64,000 nucleotides of DNA from Chitinophaga niastensis. GTDB lineage: Bacteria > Bacteroidota > Bacteroidia > Chitinophagales > Chitinophagaceae. The stretch covers positions 242,320 to 306,319 of the forward strand of contig NZ_PYAW01000005.1 of the NCBI RefSeq assembly GCF_003014755.1, written 5' to 3'. The notes below the pieces were generated by a model, which worked only from the letters and a program-made list of their open reading frames with translations, was not told the origin of the DNA and did no database searches. How positions within the stretch are numbered: the stretch's first letter is position 1; each line of letters opens with the position of its first letter. The position numbers and the translations under genes are program-made. Shown here in pieces: positions 35,353 through 44,279 of this stretch.

Positions 35353-36441
35353 ATGCAGGAAACTACCGCGCCTAAAAAGAAAAGCAAAGGATTCGTCATA
35401 GTACTGGCAGTGCTGGTACTGGGTGGAGGCGCATTTGGTGTTACCAAATATATTCATGGTTTGCATCATGAAGAAACTGACAACGCGCAGATTGATGCAA
35501 ATGTAAGCCCGGTGATACCACGTGTATCCGGTTATGTGAAAGAAGTAAGAGTGAAAGATAACCAGATAGTGAAAAAAGGAGATACCCTGGTAATCCTGGA
35601 TGATCGCGACCTGGCCATAAAAGTACAACAGGCACAAAATGCACTGTATGCTGCACAGGCTAACCTGGGCGCCGCAGAAGCTACTACCCAGGCAGCTCAG
35701 GCAGGTATCAGTTCTTCACAGGCTAATATCGGAACTATAGATGCACAGATAGAAGCAGCGAAAGTAAACTTGTGGAGAGCCAGTCAGGATTTCGATCGTT
35801 ATAATAACCTGATCAAGGATCACTCTATTACACAACAGGAATACGAACAGGCATCGGCTGCTAAACAAACAGCAGAACGTCAGCTGGATGTATTGGCTAA
35901 ACAGAAGGCAGCGGCCAGCCGTCAGACGTCTGTAGTAACCTCTCAGAGTGGCGCTACTTCCAAACAGATCAACGTAGCAAATGCCGGTATCAAACAACGT
36001 GAAACAGATGTGGATGATGCTAAACTGAACCAGTCATATGCTGTGATCACTGCACCTGAAAACGGTGTGCTGTCAAAGATCTTCGTACAGCCGGGACAGT
36101 TTGTTGCTGCTGGTCAGTCGTTATTCAGCGTGGTACTGGATCAAACCCCATGGGTAGTGGCCAACTTCAAAGAAACGCAGCTGGACAGAATGAAACTGGG
36201 ACAAAAAGTAACGGTGCATATTGATGCTTATCCTGAAAAAGGTCTGGAAGCAAAAGTAACTTCCTTTGCGCCTGCTACCGGTTCTAAATTCGCATTGTTA
36301 CCTCCGGATAACGCTTCCGGTAACTTCGTAAAAGTGGTACAACGCTTACCTGTGAAGATTGAATTCGTGGACCCTAACAACGAACTGGTAAAACAGTTAC
36401 GCCCGGGTATGAACGTACTGGTAGACGTGCACCTTAACTAA
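35353..36441 (+). CDS. HlyD/EmrA-family membrane fusion protein
   Basis: I start at ATG 35353 (MQETTAPKKKSKGF); an in-frame GTG at 35311 is equally possible, and neither has a Shine-Dalgarno. ~362 aa: one N-terminal membrane anchor (VIVLAVLVLGGGAFGV), a lipoyl half (NAQIDANVSPVIPRVSGYV), a long coiled coil rich in Ala/Gln (~75-190), the second lipoyl half (ITAPENGVLSKIFVQPGQFV) and a beta-barrel. It links the MFS pump to TolC. Its stop is 14 bases before the structured intergenic dyad. Confidence 0.92.
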   Translation: MQETTAPKKKSKGFVIVLAVLVLGGGAFGVTKYIHGLHHEETDNAQIDANVSPVIPRVSGYVKEVRVKDNQIVKKGDTLVILDDRDLAIKVQQAQNALYAAQANLGAAEATTQAAQAGISSSQANIGTIDAQIEAAKVNLWRASQDFDRYNNLIKDHSITQQEYEQASAAKQTAERQLDVLAKQKAAASRQTSVVTSQSGATSKQINVANAGIKQRETDVDDAKLNQSYAVITAPENGVLSKIFVQPGQFVAAGQSLFSVVLDQTPWVVANFKETQLDRMKLGQKVTVHIDAYPEKGLEAKVTSFAPATGSKFALLPPDNASGNFVKVVQRLPVKIEFVDPNNELVKQLRPGMNVLVDVHLN

Positions 36442-36455
36442 TCATATACATGAGT

Positions 36456-36592
36456 AACAACATTGTCCGGAGTTAATAATTGATGGGGATCATGCAATCA
36501 ACATTCGATAGGCGGAAACCATTAGTATTAAACAGATCATCAACAGTACGGTCATGTTCCGCCATTAATTATTAACTCCGGGTGATGTTGTT
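36456..36592. repeat. 137-bp interrupted dyad inside the efflux operon
   Basis: Outer arms AACAACAT...CCGGAGTTAATAATT (36456-36480) and AATTATTAACTCCGG...ATGTTGTT (36567-36592); inner arms GGCGGAA (36511-36517) and TTCCGCC (36557-36563). No open frame of note lies inside. It separates the HlyD and MFS genes (174-base gap), where operon genes are usually tightly spaced. It could be an mRNA stabiliser, attenuator or a palindromic mobile remnant. Confidence 0.8.
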
Positions 36593-36615
36593 TTCATTCA
36601 AAATATAAGTGCTGC

Positions 36616-38196
36616 ATGCAACAAGAATCATTGATAGAATACGGCCCGCGCAGGGTGATCATCACGATCACCGCTATATTCTGCGCTTTGCTGGAAATAG
36701 TGGATACCACTATCGTGAATGTGGCGTTGAATGATATGCGTGGTAATATGGGTGCTACGCTCAGTGAAATTGGATGGGTGATCACCGCATATGCCATCGG
36801 TAACGTAATCATTGTACCGATGACCAGTTGGTTATCCCAACAGTTTGGTCGTCGTAACTATTTTGCGGCGTCTATTATCATCTTCACCGTCGCCTCCTTC
36901 CTTTGCGGTAACGCAACCACGATGCCGGAACTGATTTTATTCCGCTTTATACAAGGTTTAGGTGGAGGAGCATTGCTGGTAACCTCTCAAACAATTATCA
37001 CAGAAAGCTATCCTCCGGAAAAACGTGGTACCGCCCAGGCCATCTATGGTTTAGGGGTAATCATAGGTCCTACGTTAGGCCCTCCGTTAGGTGGTTTTAT
37101 TACAGATAACTACTCCTGGCCTTACATCTTCTACATTAATATACCCATCGGCGTTATAGCCACCCTGCTTACATTGCAGTTTGTGCGTAGCCCGAAATAT
37201 GGAGAAAAGAGATCAATGAGTGAAATTGATTTTCTGGGTATCGGACTCCTGGCTGTAATGGTAGGCTGTTTACAGTTTGTGCTGGAACGCGGACAGGAAG
37301 ATGACTGGTTTAATGACCCCACCATTACTGCATTAACCGTAACCAGTGTACTCAGTTTATTCTTTTTTATATGGAGGGAGCTTACGTATAAGAATCCCAT
37401 TGTGGAACTGAGAGTGCTCAAAAACGGGAACCTGCGGGTGGGAACCATTTTATCCTTTATTATGGGCTTCGGATTGTACGGCTCTACTTTCATCATACCC
37501 CTGTATACGCAGGGCTCACTGGGATGGACCGCTACACAATCAGGTATGCTCATGATTCCGGCAGCACTCACCACGGCATTTATGATGCCTATCATTGGTA
37601 AAATGCTGGAAAGAGGAATTCCTCAGCAATATCTTGTGGCTGCAGGTATGGCACTTTTCTTTGCCTTTTGTTTCTGGGGATATAAAATAATAACACCGGC
37701 TGATACCGGCTCTGATGCCTTCTTCTGGATGCTGATCGTGCGTGGGATAGGTATGGGTTTACTTTTCATTCCAATCACCACTTTATCGCTTTCCTCTTTA
37801 AAAGGACAGCAGATCGGGCAGGGGGCAGCCTTTACGGGTATGATGCGTCAGTTGGGAGGTTCTTTTGGAGTGGCTTTGATCACTACATTTATGGCCCGCC
37901 GGAACATGGTACACCGCAACGACCTGGTGTCTAAGCTGGATACCAATAACCCGGATGTTATTAACCGCGTAAACGGTCTGGCACATAGTTTTGGCGCCAA
38001 AGGTATGGACCCCGCCACCGCCCTTAATAGCGGCTACAAAGTACTGGATTACAGTATTGCCAAACAGGCAGCGGTATTGTCCTATATGGATGTATTTCTG
38101 TACCTGGGACTGATGTTCCTGATCTGTGTACCATTTGTATTGATGGTAAAAGGAAATAAAAAAGCAGCTAAACTGGATCCGTCTGCCATGCACTAA
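36616..38196 (+). CDS. DHA2-family (EmrB/QacA) MFS drug exporter
   Basis: 526 aa with 14 predicted membrane helices. Family motifs: motif A-like SQQFGRRNYF, motif C-like GLGVIIGPTLGPPLGGFI, and early ALLEIVDTTIVNVALNDM. It pairs with the HlyD protein and TolC channel to expel drugs or other amphiphiles across both membranes. Last gene of the operon; ended by the terminator at 38264. Confidence 0.94.
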   Translation: MQQESLIEYGPRRVIITITAIFCALLEIVDTTIVNVALNDMRGNMGATLSEIGWVITAYAIGNVIIVPMTSWLSQQFGRRNYFAASIIIFTVASFLCGNATTMPELILFRFIQGLGGGALLVTSQTIITESYPPEKRGTAQAIYGLGVIIGPTLGPPLGGFITDNYSWPYIFYINIPIGVIATLLTLQFVRSPKYGEKRSMSEIDFLGIGLLAVMVGCLQFVLERGQEDDWFNDPTITALTVTSVLSLFFFIWRELTYKNPIVELRVLKNGNLRVGTILSFIMGFGLYGSTFIIPLYTQGSLGWTATQSGMLMIPAALTTAFMMPIIGKMLERGIPQQYLVAAGMALFFAFCFWGYKIITPADTGSDAFFWMLIVRGIGMGLLFIPITTLSLSSLKGQQIGQGAAFTGMMRQLGGSFGVALITTFMARRNMVHRNDLVSKLDTNNPDVINRVNGLAHSFGAKGMDPATALNSGYKVLDYSIAKQAAVLSYMDVFLYLGLMFLICVPFVLMVKGNKKAAKLDPSAMH

Positions 38197-38263
38197 CGGA
38201 GAAAGTTTTTACTATAAAAATATTGTTGCAATAACAGTGTAACAGTTGTAGGTTTAGGTAAAT

Positions 38264-38292
38264 AAGCCCCGATTTTAATCGGGGCTTTGTTT
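38264..38292 (+). terminator. Terminator of the efflux operon
   Basis: AAGCCCCGATT / AATCGGGGCTT with a 4-6-base loop, followed by TGTTTTG; 68 bases after the MFS stop and close to the convergent gene ending at 38322. Confidence 0.88.
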
Positions 38293-38321
38293 TGCCCGTA
38301 TTTTTTATGGAGATAATACAT

Positions 38322-38780
38322 CTAACTGGATGCAACCACCTTTTTAAAACATACACTTTCTGTTACACCAACATACTGGCCATAATTTCGAATGATGTCG
38401 TAACCATTTTTGAGATATAATGCAATAGCTTCCGGCAGCATTTTTCCTGTTTCCAGTATACAATAGGAAACGTGTAATTCGGCCGCCCATAATTCCAGCG
38501 CTTTCAATATTGTCGTAGCAATACCTTTTCCACGAAATGCCGGCGCTACAAACATCCTTTTTATCTCCATACCATCTGTCTCATATGCTTTAATGGCGCC
38601 ACAACCGGCAGGAACACCGTCTACATATGCTACTATGCTGTGTTTAATATTATCCAGTTTATTGAACTGTTCATAAAAGGACTGATCCTCTCCATTGCGT
38701 TTGGCCAATAGTTTGTCCAGTTCCATTACCAGTGATCTGAAGTCAGTATTGTTTGCGTCGGTTCGTATGATGTTGATCAT
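38322..38780 (-). CDS. GNAT-family N-acetyltransferase
   Basis: 152 aa. Acetyl-CoA loop in RMFVAPAFRGKGIATTILKA (FRGKGIA) and the family-typical pairs AGCGAIKAYE and ALYLKNGYD. The arrangement resembles PF00583 single-domain acetyltransferases; substrate unknown. The start codon directly abuts a strong hairpin (38781-38820). Confidence 0.92.
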   Translation of the reverse strand: MINIIRTDANNTDFRSLVMELDKLLAKRNGEDQSFYEQFNKLDNIKHSIVAYVDGVPAGCGAIKAYETDGMEIKRMFVAPAFRGKGIATTILKALELWAAELHVSYCILETGKMLPEAIALYLKNGYDIIRNYGQYVGVTESVCFKKVVASS

Positions 38781-38820
38781 TTTCCCTTGTTTTACTATGA
38801 AAGTAGTAAAACAAGGGAAG
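38781..38820 (-). promoter_or_regulatory. Hairpin abutting the GNAT start codon
   Basis: TTTCCCTTGTTTTACT (38781-38796) pairs with AGTAAAACAAGGGAAG (38805-38820) at 15 of 16 positions. In the minus-strand mRNA the 3' arm ends immediately before AUG, so folding would hide the initiation region. It may instead be a protein-binding dyad at the promoter. Confidence 0.7.
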
Positions 38821-38858
38821 TATTTAACACCTCAGTTTTGCTCCGGCATGTGATTTCA

Positions 38859-40078
38859 TTACCAGTTCACAGTAGTGGGAGGGAATGAAATGACTAAATC
38901 GCCTCTGTAATTCTGAAACCCGATCCTATAAATGGAGGTATTAGCACTGTTAACGACCGTATTTATTTCAATTACCTGGATGAATTGTGTTGACCAGCCT
39001 ACGCCTATGAGGTTAGAGAAGCGGGGAGGTAAAATGCTGGAATGTTGTAAAATATTCCCCGCATTATCAAGGCGGTCAACCAGTACCCTGTACCAGAAAT
39101 TATTTTTTGGGTCTACCCTTAAGCAGAGTTTTTTTACATTGGGCCGGTCTCTTCTCGGATCCGGGTTTGCAGGTTCTATGATAGTTTTGAAGAAAAAAGT
39201 TGGCTGAATATTGTCCGGATACATTTGTAGCACGGCCAGTGTATCGCCTGCATCAAAATTGATAATATTAACGCCTGCATAGGGAGTATTCATTATGGAA
39301 GTGGGATCATCTGGTATGGTACCATGTAAGAGATTACCACCAAATACCTGCTGGCCGCACATACCGGTACCGTTAACCGGCTCACCGGTGGAGTACATGT
39401 TGGAGTGCCGCATCCCCAGTGTGTGTCCGATTTCATGGCGCATAACGGTTATTTTCCCGTCAAAAGTTGTTGGAGGACCATCTGCATTGATAGAAATAAA
39501 ATCACCGATACCATCATTTACCGGAAATTTGGAAGAAGCATAAACAATTGGATTTGAAATGAATCCACAGGCGGGTATAGCAGGAGAATTATCCGGGTAA
39601 AATACAATATTGGCCTGGCTCGCTGATGATACCGGCTGAAAAGTAACAGCGCAATTAGGTATATTGGTCCAGTCCTGTGTGGCGGTATTAATAGCACTAA
39701 TCCAGTCAGCACCGCCGGTAATATTGTTCATCGCCGGATCAATAAAGTATTTGATATTGGCAGTATTATTCCATGCAAGCACACCGGTGACGTCTGTTGC
39801 ATATTGTTCTGTATGCGGGGTATTATTGTTTGCCCTGGATTTATTGATGGCAGCATAAATAGTTTTCTTATCAATGATAAGATCATTTTCTACTAAATAG
39901 TAATCTCCGATTATTTTTACATTACTGGTATCCAGTTTCGTGCATAACAAAAAATTGGCTACTTCTACAGGAAGTTTTTTATTGTTTCCGTTTTTTGAAG
40001 CATTATCATCGGAGTAGTTTTTTTCTGACAGGCGGTTAAAAATATGGCTGATAGCAGTAACAGATAAATAGTTTTCAT
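38859..40078 (-). pseudogene. M57-like metzincin lipoprotein, frameshifted in its signal peptide
   Basis: The main frame (38859-39950 and open to ~40025) encodes a zinc peptidase with MRHEIGHTLGMRHSN, the HExxHxxGxxH metzincin site, and a Met-turn candidate SIMNTPYAG, fitting the dual-action HEIGH peptidases. No ATG exists in this frame upstream. In the adjacent frame, ATG 40078 starts a perfect lipoprotein signal, MKTIYLLLLSAIFLTACQK, which runs into a stop after about 20 more codons. The frames meet at a run of seven A on the coding strand (40024-40018); eight would join them as LTACQKKNYSDDNA. I call it one gene with a one-base deletion or sequencing error. Confidence 0.82.
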
Positions 40079-40354
40079 TTCATTCAATTTAGGAGTTAAA
40101 AATCTGATGTCTTGAAAAGTAGTTCCGGGAGAGATAGTAATGATAGAAAATTAAGTAATGCCTTGTTTGATTTTTTACGGGGAACTATTCTTGTGTTTAA
40201 AGAAAAGGGGAGCTTTTATATATTTCCGCATGATGTGGTTTCTTAGGGATAATGTCTGCCATGGCTTGTTTGCAGGGCGAAAGGATTTAAAGCTTAAAAC
40301 ATTTAATATCTCGCTATGATCTTATCTAGCTGTCGGATTACTTCATAAAATAAA

Positions 40355-40398
40355 AACGTCACAAGGAATTCATATTAGCATGAATTCCTTGTGACGTT
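40355..40398 (-). terminator. Terminator of the TonB receptor gene
   Basis: Perfect 19-bp stem AACGTCACAAGGAATTCAT / ATGAATTCCTTGTGACGTT with a 6-base loop. On the minus strand it is followed by TTTTATTTT, and it lies 13 bases past the receptor stop. The 276 bases between it and the peptidase start (40079-40354) hold no gene that I can see. Confidence 0.88.
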
Positions 40399-40410
40399 AT
40401 AATGAAACTA

Positions 40411-43242
40411 TTAAAAATTCAGCGCCACTTTTGTAAACAACCTGACACCGTTAAAGCCCATCTGTACTGCATCCCAGGGACCGCCGGTTTCGCCATCAAA
40501 AGCAGACAGTTTTGCTCCTGGTACATAGCCCAGATCAGGATGCACATTAAAAATATTATCCGCTCCCAGGAACCAGCTAACGTGGGAAGAAAAGCGGAAG
40601 CTTGCATATAGGTCTGTTACCATTTTACCATTGTAATTAAATTGTTCCGGTACTGCTGTACCATCTTTATCCAGGGCTACCTGTGGGTTAATGCCGGTAC
40701 CTCCCAGATCGCCCAGGAAGCCATAGCCGAGCAATACAATTTTTCCGAAGTAGTTAAGATGGGTACCGATACTGAACTTCCTGATACCATATTCAAGATT
40801 CAATGCCAGCTTGGCTGGTGGGGCAGAGGCCAATACAAATTTCTGTTCCCTGTCGCTGAAAAATTCTCCCCTGTGCACGTAGCTGTCGTTTAATTTATCG
40901 GGCACATTTATTTTGTCAATCTTCATGTGTTGAATATTTCCGGTAAATAAGGCACGGAAATGCTGATCAGCCCATTTTTTGTTGTAGTCAATAACAATGT
41001 CAATGCCTGTATTGGTAGTGTTTACAGCATTTGCAAAGAACTGCGCATTATCAATCCCCAGGTCTTTGAGTGCTTTCACAAATGCTGAATCGAGGGTGTG
41101 GTCGGTTTGGTTGAACTGGCCGGATAATACAATCCTGTCTTTTACTCTTACGAAATAGCCATCCAGTGTGATCGTTAGTTCTGATAATGGTTTCCAGGAA
41201 AAGCCCAGGCTGGCATTGATCGATTTTTCCTGCTTCAGTGCGGGTATACCGGCAGATTGTGTAATAGGATTGCCGTTGGGGGCAATTTTTACTTCTGTTA
41301 TGCGGCCGCCCTGTACATTGGTAAACTGTGAACTGTAATTAATCTGTTGCAGGGACGGTGCGCGATAACCGGTACTAACGGAGCCGCGTATATTAAAATG
41401 CGGGGCTACCTTGTAACGTGCTGCCAGCTTATAGTTGCTGGTGAAACCAAAATCATTGTAATTTTCTGCGCGGATAGCTGCACCCAGCAGAAATTTGGTA
41501 GTGATATCCCATTCTGCATCTACATAACCGGCTATATTGGAACGGGTGGCGTTGACCACATCACCGGGCTGAAAGCCAGGAAACCCCTGTGCACCACGGG
41601 CCTTTTGCACGCTGGTATCATGGTTGTAGTTCTGCCAGGAAGCGTTTTCACCTGCATAAATTTTGTAGTTCTCATAACGGTATTCTGCCCCCAGTGCCAG
41701 GTTGAATCCGGCTCCCATGTGCGGAATTTCTTTCGTGAAAGTGAGGTTGGTAGTATTCTGCAAAAAGGAAAAGCCGCCATCATTAAAATGAGTAGGGGTA
41801 GCTGCTCCCATTGTTGCATTGAAAGTTTTATCTCCAAAAAAATGAAAGTCATTTTTACCTGTTGTATTACTGAAGTCCCATTTCCAGTCATTACCGGCAT
41901 TACCTTTTACACCAGCTGCCAGTGAGAAGTCCTGTATATGTGTTTGTATATGCGGGTCAAATGTTGTATCGGCCGGATTTCCCGGTGTGGGAATACTTTT
42001 CATGATGTTCGGATAAAAGAGGAGGTTGCCGGCAGCATCTGTTGGAAAACGATCAGGGTGACTACTGGAGAGTGGATTGTAGCCATGAAAAGTTCTCGTA
42101 TAGGCGAAAGCGTCAGACGATTTATAGTTGTAGCCACCAAAAGCATAGATCGTAGTAGTGCTGCTACCTACAGGCACTTCCATATTTATCATACCGCCAC
42201 CGGTGGTAACAGAACCATCGCCGTGGGCGCGTCTGCCGGCATTGATCGGCAAGCCATTTGTATGTGTGAGGTCAGTATCTGACACCTGCCGGAATGTTTT
42301 TCCCTGTTTCAGGAAGTTACCGGAGAAGTTAATAAACCCGCCGTGTTTGCCCAGTGGGAGCCCGTAATTGGCTCCAACAGTAACGGTGTTACCGTCTATA
42401 GGATTTGCGTATTCATACTGCTTTAAATCACGCTTAAAATAAGTATTGTATTTATGATCGTAGTAACCGGCATAGCCGGTGGTAATATTCAGGTGATTGA
42501 TATCTTTTTTCAGGATGATATTGATTACCCCCGCGATGGCATCAGAGCCGTATTGTGCAGAGGCACCGTCGCGGAGGATTTCCACTCGGTCTATCGATGA
42601 TTCCGGAATGGCATTTAAATCAGTACCGGAATTACCACGCCCCCTGGTGCCGAATACCGCTACAAAGGCTGTTTGGTGGCGTCTTTTGCCATTAACGAGC
42701 ACCAGTGTCTGATCGGGTCCCAGTCCTCTTAATGTGGCCAGGTCAATCTGATCGGCGCCATCACTACCACTTTGTTTATTGTAATTAAAAGATGGAGCGG
42801 CCGCGTTGAGCAGCGATGTTAACTCCATATTAGCAGTAGGTAGCCCTGCCTGATTTACACTGATTACATCAACGGGTACGGGAGTTTCCGTTTTGGCCCG
42901 CCCGCCGCCACGGGTACCTACGGATACAATAGGACCAAGTTCGGCCACCAATGATACCAGTTGGACATTGATCTGCGTTCGTCCATTCACGTTTTGTTGC
43001 TGGGGAGTGTAGCCGATGGAACTGAATTCCAGGACATCACTGGCAGCAGCATCCAGTGTGAAAATGCCGGCAGCATTGGTTTGTGTGCCCTTAGCAGCGG
43101 ATTTAACATGTACCGTAACACCTTCCAGGGACGCGCCTGTACCGGCATCTGTTACTTTACCACTGATTTTTTGAGTTTGAGCAAAAGAGTAAGAAACACA
43201 CAGCAACATACTTGCGAGACAAGGTAGAAGTTTGAGGTTCAT
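40411..43242 (-). CDS. TonB-dependent outer-membrane receptor with CarboxypepD_reg-like domain
   Basis: 943 aa. Signal peptide (LASMLLCVSYSFAQ), N-terminal carboxypeptidase-regulatory-like domain (ISGKVTDAGTGASLEGVTVH; residues ~25-105), plug domain (VDVISVNQAGLP; LRGLGPDQTLVLVNGKRRHQ; IDRVEILRDGASAQYGSDAI) and a 22-strand barrel ending in an aromatic-terminated strand (LFTKVALNF). No SusD partner follows, so it is not a standard SusC; the substrate may be a siderophore, cobalamin or glycan. Single-gene unit. Confidence 0.93.
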   Translation of the reverse strand: MNLKLLPCLASMLLCVSYSFAQTQKISGKVTDAGTGASLEGVTVHVKSAAKGTQTNAAGIFTLDAAASDVLEFSSIGYTPQQQNVNGRTQINVQLVSLVAELGPIVSVGTRGGGRAKTETPVPVDVISVNQAGLPTANMELTSLLNAAAPSFNYNKQSGSDGADQIDLATLRGLGPDQTLVLVNGKRRHQTAFVAVFGTRGRGNSGTDLNAIPESSIDRVEILRDGASAQYGSDAIAGVINIILKKDINHLNITTGYAGYYDHKYNTYFKRDLKQYEYANPIDGNTVTVGANYGLPLGKHGGFINFSGNFLKQGKTFRQVSDTDLTHTNGLPINAGRRAHGDGSVTTGGGMINMEVPVGSSTTTIYAFGGYNYKSSDAFAYTRTFHGYNPLSSSHPDRFPTDAAGNLLFYPNIMKSIPTPGNPADTTFDPHIQTHIQDFSLAAGVKGNAGNDWKWDFSNTTGKNDFHFFGDKTFNATMGAATPTHFNDGGFSFLQNTTNLTFTKEIPHMGAGFNLALGAEYRYENYKIYAGENASWQNYNHDTSVQKARGAQGFPGFQPGDVVNATRSNIAGYVDAEWDITTKFLLGAAIRAENYNDFGFTSNYKLAARYKVAPHFNIRGSVSTGYRAPSLQQINYSSQFTNVQGGRITEVKIAPNGNPITQSAGIPALKQEKSINASLGFSWKPLSELTITLDGYFVRVKDRIVLSGQFNQTDHTLDSAFVKALKDLGIDNAQFFANAVNTTNTGIDIVIDYNKKWADQHFRALFTGNIQHMKIDKINVPDKLNDSYVHRGEFFSDREQKFVLASAPPAKLALNLEYGIRKFSIGTHLNYFGKIVLLGYGFLGDLGGTGINPQVALDKDGTAVPEQFNYNGKMVTDLYASFRFSSHVSWFLGADNIFNVHPDLGYVPGAKLSAFDGETGGPWDAVQMGFNGVRLFTKVALNF

Positions 43243-43273
43243 ATGCAGGCATTTTCCTGAATTTAATCAAAAA

Positions 43274-43302
43274 AACCGGAGATTTAAAGCAAATCTCCGG
43301 TT
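43274..43302 (-). terminator. Terminator after the Mpo1-like gene
   Basis: AACCGGAGATTT / AAATCTCCGGTT, loop AAAGC; followed on the minus strand by a run of seven T. It sits 34 bases past the stop at 43336 and before the TonB receptor start. Confidence 0.88.
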
Positions 43303-43335
43303 AATTATTTCTACCTGATATTATAGCATTGTATA

Positions 43336-43797
43336 TTATAGGCGTATACCGGCTTTCTTATAAATAAAGCTCATGAGCCAGGCCGGTCCTATGAGCAAAA
43401 ATTGCAGGTCTTTAAAGAAAGATGGTTTTGCACCTTCTATTTTATGTCCTATAAATTGTCCTATCCAGGCCAGCACAAAAATAACCAGGGCTACTTCCCA
43501 TACTACCAGTCCTGATGCGGCTATCAGCCGCCATAGCCACAAACATAATATGCCGATCAGCAACATGCCGGCTGCCAGTGAAGGAGAGAGCCGGGCATAA
43601 TAAATAATGAGCAGCAGCAAAGCAATGTGTGCTACTGTAAGCGTAAGATTAAATCCTTTCACCGGCAGCTGTATGGCATATAAAAAGCCAACTATGCTGA
43701 AGAAGATAGCAGGTACACATACCCAGTGAATCAGTTTATTGGTATGGTTACGGTGGCTGCTGCCGTATTCATCCAGCCATTGTTGGATTGTTCTCAT
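43336..43797 (-). CDS. Mpo1-like (DUF962) membrane protein
   Basis: 153 aa with four membrane segments and the DUF962 signature WLDEYGSSHRNHTNKLIHWV at the N-terminus, plus AWIGQFIGHKIEGAKPSFFK. The yeast homologue Mpo1 is an iron-dependent dioxygenase that shortens 2-hydroxy fatty acids; His residues of the signature are the likely metal ligands. A similar lipid role is inferred for this sphingolipid-capable phylum. Confidence 0.88.
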   Translation of the reverse strand: MRTIQQWLDEYGSSHRNHTNKLIHWVCVPAIFFSIVGFLYAIQLPVKGFNLTLTVAHIALLLLIIYYARLSPSLAAGMLLIGILCLWLWRLIAASGLVVWEVALVIFVLAWIGQFIGHKIEGAKPSFFKDLQFLLIGPAWLMSFIYKKAGIRL

Positions 43798-43857
43798 CGT
43801 GGAAGCGGTTTAAGGTGTTATTAAATATAATTTATTTGCCGCTAATTATTACTTTCT

Positions 43858-44055
43858 TCATTTCCGCAGCAACTGTTCATATGTTTTTTTATGCTTTTTA
43901 TTTTGACCAGTGGGGTGATAAAACGATAATGCTTCCGCATCAGTGAGCTGGTATATGTAATAACGGGCACCTGTGGTACGGCTACCGGATAAGTTTTGCT
44001 GTGCCTGGGCTACAAAACATAATAAGCACAGCAATAGAATAATGTTGCGTTTCAA
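43858..44055 (-). CDS. Small secreted protein, unknown
   Basis: 65 aa: a clean signal peptide (MKRNIILLLCLLCFVAQAQ) followed by a ~46-residue mature part rich in Tyr, Lys and His (YYIYQLTDAEALSFYHP). No family recognised. The signal peptide and its position in an otherwise empty gap support coding; function unknown. Confidence 0.6.
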   Translation of the reverse strand: MKRNIILLLCLLCFVAQAQQNLSGSRTTGARYYIYQLTDAEALSFYHPTGQNKKHKKTYEQLLRK

Positions 44056-44101
44056 GATATAAGGATTATGGAAGGAAGATAGGGAAAAGAGGGGAATATA
44101 A

Positions 44102-44134
44102 AAAGCCCTGCCATGATAAGTATGGCAGGGCTTT
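44102..44134 (-). terminator. Terminator-like hairpin
   Basis: AAAGCCCTGCCAT / ATGGCAGGGCTTT with a 7-base loop. The T tail (TTTTTATA) is on the minus strand, although no minus gene ends here; it may block antisense transcripts coming from under the gene at 44280. Confidence 0.75.
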
Positions 44135-44220
44135 CCGGTATTTAAACATCTATCATTATGACAAGCTTTTACAACAGCGTTAATGGATATACGAAGAATC
44201 GCACACCACGGTTTTTAATG

Positions 44221-44252
44221 TTGTTGTAAGTCGGTTGAAAATAATAGATTTG
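44221..44252 (+). promoter_or_regulatory. Predicted promoter of the dehydrogenase gene
   Basis: TTGTTG at 44221-44226 and TAGATTTG at 44245-44252, spacing 18 or 21 depending on which TTG is used; fits the Bacteroidota consensus and precedes the ATG at 44280 by 27 bases. Confidence 0.6.
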
Positions 44253-44279
44253 AATTATAAATCACTAATAAATAACATC

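Noticed and set aside
40411..43242. TonB receptor as a SusC of a polysaccharide-utilisation locus
   Set aside because: No SusD-like gene follows and no glycanase cluster adjoins it.
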